Assembly (NCBI GenBank): GCA_021234155.1
Contig: JAJEKV010000035.1
Location: 2,044,001-2,108,000 of the forward strand
Direction: 5' to 3'
DNA length: 64,000 bases
Origin: Isoetes taiwanensis
Lineage: Eukaryota > Streptophyta > Lycopodiopsida > Isoetales > Isoetaceae
A program made the position numbers and the translations under genes. The notes under the pieces were generated by a model that worked only from the letters and a program-made list of their open reading frames with translations, was not told the DNA's origin and searched no databases. Of this stretch, positions 33,996-45,436 are shown piece by piece (position 1 is the stretch's first letter; each line of letters opens with the position of its first letter).

Positions 33996-35360
33996 ATGTC
34001 CAGTGTTTTAACATTTCAAAGTATGTTCAATATTTCAACTGTTGTTCTTCCATTTGGCACTAATGGTGCTATCGTGCACCGCAGCACAAGATTGTGGGAA
34101 AGCAAATGGAGGAGCTCTTTGTGGAGCTAACTGGTGTAGCCGAGCCAATGCAACAAGATTACAAATAGCACCACGATCGCCGTGAGTGTGGTAAGGAAGC
34201 AAACAATTCCCCGTGGTGACAATAATTTTACGCCGCAGCAGCGATACTTGTGGGGTTACTTCAACCATCGAGGGCCTCAAGAGAAGAAAAACTTTTGGCT
34301 CAAACTCGCCACCGGTGGGATTCTAACTGTCCAAGCTCCTTTTCAAGGTTTAGCTATGCAGATCCGAACATAGCCACCAAAGGATTTAGCGAGAGCCCGA
34401 TGATTGGTAAGGGCGGATATGGAGTGTTTGTAAAGGGATATTGCCTAGTGATAAACCGGTGGCGTAAAGGTGATGTCGAGAAGGGCATCAACAATTTCCG
34501 CCAGAGCTTCTGTTATATAGGTCTTCTTAGGCACAAACATTTAGTTGGATTAAGAGGTCGGGTGCCATGAGCATGAAAAAATTGATTCGGTATATGACTA
34601 CATGCCAAATGGGTTTTTTTCATAATGACCGCCATTTGACACAAATGAGGTATGAGATAGCAAAGGAGTGGCAAGAGAGGTTGGCATTCTTACATGGCGG
34701 ATGGGAACAAAGAATTATACATAAAGATATCAAGGCTGCAAATGTCCCGTTAGACAACAACTTTGTGGCACGCTTGGGAGATTTTGAACTTTCAAGGCTC
34801 ATGCAAACCACTACCACTCAGCACCTTTGGCTACATTGCGAGTAACTAGCCCGGATGGGTAGAGCTTAGTGTCAAATCCGGATATATGGGCTATGGTATC
34901 CTATTTGGAGATGGCATGTGGAAAACCCGTTTTAGCATGCCATGGGAGAATCAAGAATATTTATTTTTGCTGGAATGGGTTTGGGAAGCACAAAAGAACA
35001 ATGACCTGCTTGGAGTTAGCGATGCCGACTTCAATCACATTATGATGTTGAGTGATGAGAGTTATGTTGTCTCCGGCTTGCTTTGTGCCCATCCCCGATG
35101 TCGAACGCAGAGACCAAGCATAAAAAATATGCCGCCAGATAATCGGATGGCTTAAGCTCCTCTTCCCAAAACCTTCCCATTGTCATGCCAACCGCCTTTC
35201 CTTGGTTCCTCTCAATTAGCTTTGTGTGCTAATTCTACAATTTCGTGGAAATCTACAAATTCAGCTACAAGTTCCTCTCAATCAACTTCAGGTGCAAATC
35301 TTACAAATTCAGTGGAAATCTACAAACTCGCTTATAATTCAAATATCTTTTGATAAATGA
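33996..35360 (+). pseudogene. Hevein-domain receptor-like kinase, copy A, degenerate
   Basis: ATG 33996 starts the same leader as the copy at 6899. Fragments of two hevein domains follow (AQDCGKANGGALCGAN), then the kinase: IATKGFSES with IGKGGYG (glycine loop), LRHKHLVGLRG, YEIAKEWQERLAFLHGGWEQ, IIHKDIKAANVPLDNNF, LGDFELSRLMQTTTT and, near 35055, ESYVVSGLLCAHP. The Asn-containing catalytic loop is HKD, not HRD, and DFG is DFE. Several shifts and stops interrupt the frame, including one after LWLHCE. The family resemblance is to lectin-type receptor kinases. No membrane helix is legible between hevein and kinase in this copy. Confidence 0.78.
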
Positions 35361-36770
35361 GATAAATGATTAAATAGGTAAATTGATAGCACTTTCTTGG
35401 TAAAACCTATCAACATTTACAATGTTTCAAGAATTAAATTTGTTGTTGGATTTTAATCACAAAATCTCTCCCATGTTTTGTAAAAGAGGGCTTATAATGA
35501 TTGATAGTTGCTCTTAATTGTCGATTTGGGGAGGCCCCTTCTTTGGGCCAAAGAACTTTCAATGCATGCATGATACGTAAAGTGATCATGATTAAGTGCT
35601 CATGCAAACATGTTGTCGTCAATTGGTGACTTACTATCTTGTTGGTTGAGGGGGCTTGGTTGTTTAAACGATTGATTGACTGGTGGCTCGCCTCCAAATA
35701 TAAACAGAATTGCCAAAATGAAGAATCAAGTTCAACTATTCCAGCATCTTTCTCGATGAACGAACCGTGGTGCCATATTTGTACAAGTCTTAAACCATGC
35801 AACATCTAAAATGCCTATCTCACGCGGTACTATGTATTCACAACCTCGTAAATATTCATCGTCCATGGTCAAACAAGATCTTCTGAATGCATAGTTGTGA
35901 ATGTCAAAAATATATTAGATCAAATATCTATTTCAAGGTTGCTACAATTATTTTTTACATGTTTGCTAAAGGTTTTCTATTAGAAATTATATGGAGCACA
36001 ACTTACAGAAAAGCAGAATGAATTTAAAGCAAAATGAACTTAGCTTCTGCTTCACCTGAGTTGAACACGATATTGCCAATATCTTGTAAACTCCACTAAA
36101 GACCAACTAGAGCAAATTCTCTGGATGATCTGTTGGGCCATGTCCATTTTATGATAGGGAGAAAGCAACAAAAACGCTGTCGTATGATAGGGAGAAAGTA
36201 ACACAAACACTGTTGTGTCAACTAAGCTTTGCAAAGCATTGAACTTCCTCACTTTGTTTGTACAAGCTTCTAATTTTAGATCATAAAGGAAGATCATACC
36301 TCATGCTGGGTGCATTGGAAAGAGCAATCTTAAGGTCTTTTTTCTTTGCTAAAATTTTTGCAACATGATGTCGCTCAACAGTTAATTTTTACTATTCAAG
36401 TTTGAAGCCACACAATGCATTCTAGGAATAACACTATGAGATATAAATTGCAGAATGACATATAACTGACCTGCAGTTGAGAAGAGATGTCGTGAGCAAC
36501 TAATCTAAAGCTATCAAATGGCTCTTCCTTGCGCTGGAGATATATGCAGATGTAAGTCCACACAGCTACCAAACAAATTAGCAAGTTTAGCAAGTCATAT
36601 ATTCCTGCATTTGGATAAATAATTTATTGTCAAATGAAATAGAAGATGCAAATGGCTTGGCAAGTTTATTTTATTCATATAACATGTGGCAACGGCATAC
36701 GTAGTAGGAGGTGTAGCTCAGGGCTTGCTTCTACTATGGCCATAGTTGAGTGCAAGGAAAACTTATGGTG
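35361..36770. other. 3' flank of receptor copy A and spacer
   Basis: 35361-36050 matches the flank of copy 0 (12702-13241 and 16023-16190). The remainder matches copy B. Short minus-strand frames near 36052-36593 are shared with copy B only because of the duplication. Confidence 0.45.
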
Positions 36771-37281
36771 ATGTTGAATGAAGAACCAAACTTAGGGCTT
36801 TAATACTGAAAATACATGAGTGGACAGCTAAACTCTCTAACTTTAGGAGACATCTATGTACACCAAAAAACTTTCCTATCTTATCTTTATTTATGTTTAC
36901 AATGCAACCCAAATATATATTGAAAAAATTATATTGAGATATCTAATCATTCCATGTCGATATATTGGTCTATTTAGAAACTAACAAATCTATTGGAGAT
37001 AGAATAACCAGAAATCTGCTCACTTCATGTCAGGTTCTTCACTTAGTCAAATATAACAGCACATTCTCATATTTTCTACACTTCTTTTATCAATGCTTTG
37101 CAAATCACATATTATTGAAAAGAAAAATAATACGAGTTGTGTGTCACACATTATAATTAGAATGTGGCCATATAGTGTTTCATAGGATATTCATAAGAGA
37201 CTCGTTTTCTTTATTCTTCTATACAATTGGTCACGGAATAACAATTCTAGGACCTTTTCTTCAATAAAATGTGCTTTTGAC
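36771..37281 (-). repeat. Inverted repeat, right arm (partner 30001-30546)
   Basis: Reverse complement of the left arm, starting ACTTATGGTGATGTTGAATG and ending near CTTTTGACTAAAAG. It continues past 37290 into sequence inverted relative to 28075-28252. Confidence 0.88.
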
Positions 37282-39590
37282 TAAAAGAGCTACATGTTGC
37301 AAATTTATTATATTGATGTTGACTTTTTTACTTTAGTGATTTAGTAATATTTTATGTTCTCCGATTTTTATTATATTGTGAAGGGGTCCTGTAATCATTT
37401 GGTATTATAATATCATGCAATTAAATCTAGTGGTTCTTTGAATCTACAAGAGCAACAAATCCTTGGAATAGTATGTCGTTGAAACTTTCAAAACAAGTTA
37501 GCATGACCTCAATTAAAAAGACCTTGTAACACAATGCATTACATTTGAAAGCAAGTGCATGCAAAGCATGCAAATTAAGGTTCATGGTATGAGGCTAATC
37601 CCCTTTGTTGTTTTTGTGTGGCTTTAGCGGGATAGTTCCCCATACATTCACATCTTTTTATAAATAGTTTTCTATGCTAGAGTAGGATATGTTCATGCCA
37701 TGATCAAAGGGTAGTGGCCAGTCCAAAATATGTACTTGTAGTTTTTATAGGTTACAAGCATCATCATCCTATATTATAAAAATTTTAGTGTTTGTCCTGC
37801 TTTGTTTGTCGCCCGCTTTTGTTTGATTTCTTAAATCACAATGTACAATGCATGATATTTTTGCGCTTTATATTCAACGCAGGGTAAGGTCGCCACTTCC
37901 ACCGCTTCTACCCGGATCTTACTAATGACCCGCTTGCTCGCGAATCGCGTGGCAGGCCAGATCCGACCACAATCGGGCCGCTTTTGGTTTTCGCTTTGTT
38001 CTTTATAGCTCCCAAAAATCATTATCATATTCTAGCCAAGAAGGAGTCTTATTTGTAAGTGTAACGCTGGCGAAGCAATTGTTTAATCGCGAACAATGAA
38101 GCTCCACCCGACTTTTTTTTTTTTTTTACAAAAAAAAGTCGATTTTTTTTTTTTTTTAAACACAACCATGGTTGTAATCGCTTTTGGCTTGGTTGCACCG
38201 GATTTGTTGTTCTTATAGATTCAAAGAACCAGATATTATAATACCAAATGGATTTTTGATAAATAAAATTGCCTTCGCTTAAAGTTCATATTTTAGCTAC
38301 AAAATACGAAAAGCTTCATGAACCTTTTGCTCGAAGTTTTTAGGTTCTTGCTACAAAGAACAATTCCTTCCGGTTGGCATTCCAAATACGGGTGGTGTTG
38401 TCTATGGAGATGTTGGGACCTCACCCTTTACACCTTTTCGAGCACGCTCTTGAATGGGATTGACCCCGCATTATAAGAGCACAAATATTCTAGGCTCTGC
38501 TTTTGATTATCTATACGTTGACCATGTCACCTTTTATTAAATATATGTTTCGTGCTCCGAGCTAATGATCATGTATTAAGGTAAATAGCAAAATTCTCCG
38601 AAGTTTTCTTGCAATGTGCCTCCTAATTTGGCCTCATGGAAGGTTGTCATTTTATGAGTTCTTCACCATCAATTTTGGGGGCCTCCTAAGTTTGGCCTCA
38701 TGGAAGTTTTAAGATGTTTTAAAAATCCAAAACCCCGAGCCGTTGATCCTAAATCTTCTCCCAATAGTCTGATGCACATGGGTGTACATGCTGCGGTTAA
38801 CGGGCGTAACTTAGTATAGAAAACAGCCCCTCGCTCCAACCAGCTCAGATCACATGCATACAATACATTCGAAGTTAAGTGAGGGAAATTAGAATCGCAA
38901 TGCTACCCACATGCAATCAACAAACTGAAATAAAAAATTAATAGAAACAAATTAATAGAAGAGTGCAACCAAAACGGCTTCAGTGGAACAGTTCTCATCC
39001 ACCATTACATAAAGATCGCTATTTCTATTAAACCCTCATCGGATCCGGCAGAGGACTATCTCAACTGGCTGTAGCTCACTTGTTGTTTGCTCTCTCCTAC
39101 AAATCAAGACATTATCAACCGTCCGACCACCAAATTCAATGCCCCAAATCGAAAAACAGGGGGAGGGGGGAAAAAGCTATGAAGCGCCCGACCAGTAAGT
39201 CCACACAGGAAGGTCACAGATTTGAGCTGCCGGATGCTCCAAATTGGAAAGCAGGGGCAAAAAGGCTTATGCGACCAGACCCGACCAAGGCAATGGGGAA
39301 AAAAAAATACACGTGTCAAATTTAACATTTTTTGGAAAAAAACCCAACAAGAGCTCGACCCTTAAAAAACATTGGGCAACCTTATAGGATCCCTTTACAA
39401 TATAATAAAAATCGGAGAACATAAAATATTACTAAATCACTAAAATAAAAAAGTCAACATCATAAACTTCCACATTTGAGTTTAGTATTTGGGGAGGTGC
39501 TTCTAGCAATGGTCCGGGATAAGATTTTAGTGGTGTACAAAGATCGAAATCGTAGATTTTTGAGGCATTCGAGGAGCTTAATGCCGCTTA
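37282..39590. other. Non-coding stretch with a copy of the chitinase upstream module
   Basis: 37820-38230 is a degraded copy of the module found upstream of chitinases (TTGATTTCTTAAATCACAAT, GATATTTTTGCG). 38620-38710 holds two copies of CCTCCTAA(T/G)TTTGGCCTCATGG. No chitinase start is attached. Short frames around 39080-39328 overlap in both strands and lack signatures. Confidence 0.4.
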
Positions 39591-39919
39591 GATCACATAG
39601 AGTGCAAGTGTTAAAATGTGTTTGAAGTAATTACCTGCTTTAGCGAGGGTAAAGGTAGAATCGTCTTGAAGGGGTGTCCAGAATCCATAGCCTTGTAGTC
39701 CTTTAGATTTCAAATAGTTCACCTTGTTTGTGATCGACCTATCCGTCCGTCGTCGCCGCTATATGCATATGTAGACTTGGTAGATGTATCATGGACAACC
39801 AAGGGCCCCAGAACTAGCAATAGAGGCATAAGAAGGTTGGATTATAAGTTGGATTTGCAGGAGCTCCAAGACCATGATTGGATGTAGTCAAGGTCCAAGT
39901 CACCTATATGCGTGGAATC
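39591..39919 (-). pseudogene. Chitinase C5, 3' fragment (copy A), cut by an LTR retrotransposon
   Basis: Matches the C4 exon end from the intron (39591) to GVTWTLTT and AYGVT near 39915, with a 17-nt region near 39740 scrambled. The last exon is missing: homology stops within the intron. On the other side the gene is interrupted at 39919/39920 by a gypsy LTR. Confidence 0.82.
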
Positions 39920-41374
39920 GCGGACGCCCCTACTGTATACTGCATACGGTGCTCTCACCATATACAAACAGGGAGTTCTTCCCCCACACCAAAATTTCCA
40001 TGCCGATAGCACAGGCCTCCACGACATCAGACGTTAGTCCCAAAGTCCTGGGAAGAGTGAAGGTGTCATTCTACCCCTCGCTCCCTCGTGGTCACCTAGT
40101 CGGAAGCGTGAAATATACATGTCGCTACACAACATAATCCTCCATCCAACTTAAGGGTGGTATATCAACATCCGTGATAGACAATGATCAAGACATCACA
40201 TAGGGGATCCTACCCAAGGCTCGTGACTCAAGGGAAATCGGACGGCTTGGGCCTGTGAAGTTCATTGCGCATGTAATTCATGGCAATGGATTTGGCTGGC
40301 ATAAGAACATGGCATAGGGTTGTCCACTCCATCCGCCTCTCCTCTGCACACTTTTGCGTGGCAGTAGGCTGAAGTGTCGGGACTCGGACACCGGGTGCAT
40401 AGCCGAAGGGCTATTCCCGGGTCATCATCCTGGGGCCGATGGGGGGCGTAGGGATCACCTCCGCAGATCTACATGTGACTAAGGTGACCAGAGGGCCACC
40501 GCCTCAGACTGACCGAACCCACTGAAAGTGTACACACTTCATTTGGTGTCGAGCCCATGCCTTACCCTCGAGACTGGTAAGCCATTAGTTTAGTCACAAT
40601 GACGATCCCTGAGGGCTTTACATAACCGAGGGATCGCTCAAGAGTCAGAACATGAACCTCCTTCGCAGCCCTGCCCCTTCACCCACAACGTGTGGCTCTT
40701 GTACAATGTCAAAGTCTACGCAGGTGCAGAGAGGCTACTCTAGGATCATCAACTACAAGCTTTTAGAGCCTCTACCCCTTCCCAATACAAGGAGTTCATG
40801 TAAAATACATCATCCAAATACATATCATGTAAGAACTAAAGAACTAGATCTAATCATAGAGTTAGGTTCTTTAGTTAGTATCCTAGATCTAAAAGATCTA
40901 GATAGCCGCTATTGGGCAATTTACCTCGAAGTTCAACCATCCTCGCCGAGCTGATCGTAATTCGGGGAACCGATGGCGCAATTCGCCTTGGGCGGCGTCG
41001 AGAGGCGTTTTTACCGGGCAGCCAAAACTTAGCTCTAAAACCCTAAGGACTAAAAAAAACTAGCAAGTTAGGTTTTCCCTACCCTAAATAGACATGGGGT
41101 TTTGGGCTAGATTTCCACTACCCATTTTGGCATGTGGGATAATTGAAAGGCCCCACTTTGCCTTTAATGGCTAGGGTGGCAAAATATGCCAACATGAAAG
41201 CACATTAATGTGCACATGTGCACATTAATAATATATGAACACTCCTAGCAAGTTGCCCCTAGGGCTACTTTACCCGCTATTCGCTGGCGCACGCCGTTCG
41301 GAGTGGCGCGGTATGCGTGATTCCGGCGCACACGATACCGCCCCGGACCGTGATACCGTGGCTGGAACGCTACA
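39920..41374 (-). repeat. Gypsy LTR, copy A
   Basis: The plus-strand left end (degenerate here, TGTGACGTCCCC in copy B) follows chitinase sequence directly. The right end is CGCTACA, and a purine-rich tract on the minus strand (AAGGTGGGGAGAA, 41375-41387) follows it, as expected for a 3' LTR of a minus-strand element that starts TGTAGCG. Length is about 1455 bp. It contains a perfect 26-bp palindrome at 41204-41229 and adjacent hairpins near 40836-40905. Confidence 0.85.
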
Positions 41375-44360
41375 TTCTCCCCACCTTGAAATGATGTCGT
41401 CCGGCAAAGATCGTGGGTCTCCCACCTTGGGATCTTCCTAACTCAGAACCCGTGATTCAACGTGATGCCTACAATATAATACTTATACATTTATCAAGAT
41501 TACCCTAAGGCAATATTTTAGAACATTATTACGCCATTATACTATGGAATACTTATCAATTTGTAAAACCATTAACAGCTATTCACTATCTTAAGTTATA
41601 ACTAAATTTCAACATTTTATATCTATAATTAATGTCCGATGCCATTCCCTGCAACACATTCCAAATAAAATTTGTGTTGTAAAGCTCTCGTAGCTTCACC
41701 TCCTTGCTCCTCCTCGAGCTTCTACTGCTATGTGTCGACAATTAATGCTAGTACCGCTTAATTAGTTTAAGGGAATTTTGGCTGAGGGATTCACTCGACG
41801 ATGGAGGAGCATTTCGGCGGTGATGATTTATTGGTTGAGATAAGGCGAGTGTTTAGGTGCTGTTGCAGCGAGACATTTCGAAAGAGGTTTGGCTAGAGGA
41901 TATTCGCCGCGCAGCGCAGCCATGCACTTCCCCACGCCAGCGCAAGCTTCCCGCCCCGCCCATCTCCCTTCCTCGTACCTTCTCACGGTTCCTTCGGCCT
42001 ACCTCCGCCTGTTGAAGCCCGGTCGCCTGCTGCCCTGCATCGCAGTGTTCCGTCAGCCTGCGTCTTTACGCGCCCAAATGCAGAGCCAGTTCGCGCGGCA
42101 ATTCACCGCCATGTTCCGGCGTCGAAGCCGGAGATCTTGCGCCGCCCTGGTTTAACCGGTGGAAGGAAGCCACAACCTTCTAGGCACTCATTGCCCATTT
42201 ATCGGCGGCAAGCCCACTTCATTCGGTTGAGTAACCCACCCCCAGTTCTTTGAAAGCCGCATCAGAATCAAGCCTTCAGAACTGTTTCCCACCAGTTTGA
42301 ATGAATGCTGGAGGTCCAAGACTCCGTTCTGATTTTGAAGGCTTCCTTCAAACAAACTCACGTAGCACTTAGTGAATCTTTAGGCAGGCTGCAACCAAAC
42401 TTCAGATTGATGAGTCACTTTGATATTCTCCTGAAGGTCCAGCCCACTTGAGGCAAGCTTCTGCGGTCAGTTGTCCTTAGTGTTTTGTTGTTTCCACCCT
42501 TGATCTCTTGAATAAAGGCGACAGTTTCCGGGAATCTTTTAGAACTCTCCGGACGCTCGAGAGTTATTTGCTATAGCTCTTCTCATTTACTCTAAAGCTG
42601 CCAGAGGGCTCCTAATTCTTCATTTCAATGCTGCTATCGGCTGGGCCATTCTGCTGCCAAGGTCTCTACTTTTGATAATAAAACATAACTGAAGCTAGCA
42701 ATTGAGTAGCCATGGATTGATAGGTTATGAGATTTATAATATTCCCGTTGTGCAGTTGTATGTAAACTCACTGGCAGTGAAGGAAGGCTTTGCTTGTCGG
42801 TTGTTTCAGTAAGGCCTTCGCCAGATCCCGTTGGTTCCGTTCAAGATCATTTGGCGGTTGGGCGTGAGGCAAGCTTGGTGTCCACCGTTAGTGTTCCTGC
42901 CAAAATGGCCTGGCGAACTTTGGATCCCCGTCAGAGAGCATCTCCCTGAAGCGGCGAAGTTCAAGAGCCCCTTGCGGTAAAGAAGCTTGCTGTGTTCATG
43001 GGCCGGAGTCGTATTCGCATGCCGGTTCTTCGGCGAATTTGTCGGCTCACCGCCCACCATAGACGAGCGTGAGCCTTTATTCCGTGATGAAATCCATGCC
43101 TACGCCTCCCATTTCGCCTGGCACTTCAATGCTTCAGTGCCCTGGAATTGAGTTAGTTCGCTTCTTCGCCTCCAGAGTTTGATGAGCGAGTTTCGCCGTT
43201 TCGTGCCGCCGGCCAGTCGCCTATTTTAGCAGCCAGCGAACCGCGCCGCTTCATTAGGCTGCCAGGTATTCACTTCCACTCTACATTCCTGCAAAATGAT
43301 ACGGTTCCGGCGAACCTTCCAAAATGCCTGGCGCTTCCCGCCGATTCACGAAGCCATAGCTCAAGTTCGCCATCCGGCCGGCAAGATCCTGACCTACAAA
43401 GTCGCCGGAGAAAACGAATGGTGGCCGCACCCGAATGGATGCCTTAGCGCGATTCGCTGCCATTGAGCTTCCTGTTGATTATACCGCAGCAATGAACTCA
43501 TCCATTCTCGCCGCCGAGCTGGCAGCTACGGTTTTCTCCGCCAGTCGGTCTGGTTTGAATTTAATGCCTCCCGGCAACCGCAAGCGTCTCTTCGGTCGGT
43601 AGTGAAGTTGCCTGGAGCGTTTTCACCTTCCCGGACGATGCTGGCGTAGCAACGATTTTGCTGATCTTTGAGCGGATTGCTGCCAGCGACGCCGTGTCCG
43701 GCGTGTCCCAGCACGGGCCCGCCGCAGCTCTCTCACACCCCAAACCCCTGCTCTGTTGCTGCTCATCTGGGCCCACCCCTCACGTCCCACCAAGCCATTC
43801 AGCAAAGTTCTTCACTATTCTCTGAAACCCCGCCAGACCAAAGTCCCATCCCGTCGTTCCTGCCGTGCCACCCACCAACCCATGTCCTCATCTGCAGAGC
43901 CCACCGCAGCCCGTCTCCCACATGCACCATGGTCTGAACCCAGCCCTCCTTCGACCCTTCAGACCTTTGAGACTGCCGAGATCTATGACACCAAATGTTA
44001 CCAAAGACCACAGCAGGAAACCAGAACCCCGAGATCGTTCATGAGCTCCTCATGAACGCAGGCATTTCTGAGTCAGCATACTTGAACCTTAATTGCCTAT
44101 AGCCCTGAGCAGGGTCTTGAGGATATCTTCCTCCTTTATCCGTATCTGATGATAACCCCAATTCTAAGTCAATTTTGGAGAAGATCTTTGCTCCGAATGT
44201 GATCCATCGTCGCCCCGATCTTGGGAAGTTTATACTTGTTCTAATGGTGTGCTTATCTGGGACTGCCTATAGTCTATGCATTATCCTCAAAGATCCATCC
44301 TTCTTCTTGAAAGAATAAGGCCTAAACGGGCGACACTAGGTCTAATGAAACCTAGGTCGG
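41375..44360 (-). mobile_element. Degenerate interior of the chromodomain gypsy element, copy A
   Basis: Segments match the pol region of copy B in the same order: 42370-42470 with 59840-59950, 42905-42960 with 60410-60470, 43080-43160 with 60590-60670, and 44100-44360 with 61955-62200. Between them the match is lost and the block is about 0.5 kb shorter. No reading frame survives. The element is cut at 44360 by the duplication junction. Confidence 0.75.
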
Positions 44361-44853
44361 GAAATCAAAGTTGAAGTGGGCATAGGCGCGGGGAGATGGG
44401 TATAGAGGCAAGAGTTGATGAGGTCATCTCTTTACTTGCGGTAACCAAGTTTGATGGAATATAGCCAGTAGTGAAGAGGCTGTGGGGGGGCTGGGGGTGG
44501 CTCGCCCGGAAACCGAGGGCGCTTTGGCGACCCGATTCATGATGGCGAGGAGGTGCCCGCCTTGAAGCCATAGTGCATTTGCAACAATGGCCAGAGATCC
44601 ACGGGAGGCCATATTGGCACACTTACCACTTTGCTCTTGGATTGCGGCTTTGGCCGATTCCATGATCTACTTGGCGTACGTCTTGCGCATCCATGTTAGG
44701 CTGCAGTGATATGGAAGCAACATACTCCTAGCACATCCAGCACCTCTGGCTAGCGCTCTACTGGCAATACGAGAGGGCAATATGCTCTGTAACTTCAATG
44801 CTCTTCATTGCTAAAGCCCTACGGCCTGCCCTATCACAGCACTATTGCCCCAT
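44361..44853 (-). pseudogene. 5' fragment of a chitinase (copy of C4), truncated at the duplication junction
   Basis: Remains of the signal peptide region (ATG 44853), two badly eroded hevein domains, a short linker and the first GH18 residues (SCLYTHLL in a broken frame). It stops exactly at the junction 44360/44361. It corresponds to 27062-27573 of C4. Confidence 0.78.
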
Positions 44854-44885
44854 TGCTGACTCTGGGTTTTGGATTTTATTTGCTT

Positions 44886-44894
44886 GCTCTTATA
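44886..44894 (-). promoter_or_regulatory. TATA box of the truncated chitinase 5' fragment
   Basis: Minus-strand TATAAGAGC 33-41 bp upstream of ATG 44853, as in C2-C4. A second copy lies near 45170. Confidence 0.5.
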
Positions 44895-45436
44895 GCTCCC
44901 AAATCATTATCATATTCTACATTTCTCCACCATATCCCAATCTCTCTCCATGACGGATTCAGTTGGATTTCTAGTGGAGAAGTCGTCTATTTTGCTTGAT
45001 TTCTTAAATCACAATGTCTGATACATGATATTTTTTGCGGTTTATTCAGCAGCGGTGAGGTAACGCCACTCTCCACCAGTTCTACGGATTTTACAAATGA
45101 CAGGTTAGATTCATGTCGATGGCCCGAGATCCGGACCACACAATCAGCGTTTTGGGTTTTATTTGCTTGCTCTTATAGCTCCCAAAATCATTATCATATA
45201 CAGTGAAGAGAGGACTCTTGTTTTTTGTGGCCCGAGCGGTTGTTTCTTTAAGCTTGGCCGAGCTCAGAACCTTTATAAAAAAGTCAAACTTTTTTTTTAC
45301 CGCATTCTTGGTTGCAGCTTTGGCTTGGTTGCCTTTGGATTTGTTGCTTTATAGATTCAAGAACCACTAGATTTAATTGCGAGGATATTATAATACCAAA
45401 TGGTTATAGGACCCTTCACAATATAATAAAAATGGG

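Larger units (their letters stand above)
27062..44360 (+). repeat. Segmental duplication, copy A (17.3 kb)
   Basis: The order of landmarks in this segment is repeated in 44361-62200: chitinase 5' fragment, promoter module, triple 490-bp repeat, inverted-repeat arm, hevein membrane gene, minisatellite, hevein receptor kinase, second arm, chitinase 3' fragment, LTR, gypsy interior. Offsets are constant at about 17.30-17.37 kb up to the LTR and grow to about 17.85 kb in the gypsy interior, where copy A is shorter. Confidence 0.93.

Noticed and set aside
36705-36730. AGGAGGTGTAGCTCAG resembles the D-arm start of a tRNA
   Set aside because: No matching acceptor stem, anticodon arm or T-loop box follows within 75 bases; the same text is in the duplicate copy near 54035.
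41889-42155. Plus-strand frame of 88 codons in the gypsy copy A interior
   Set aside because: GC-rich, no signature, inside a degenerate element that codes on the other strand.
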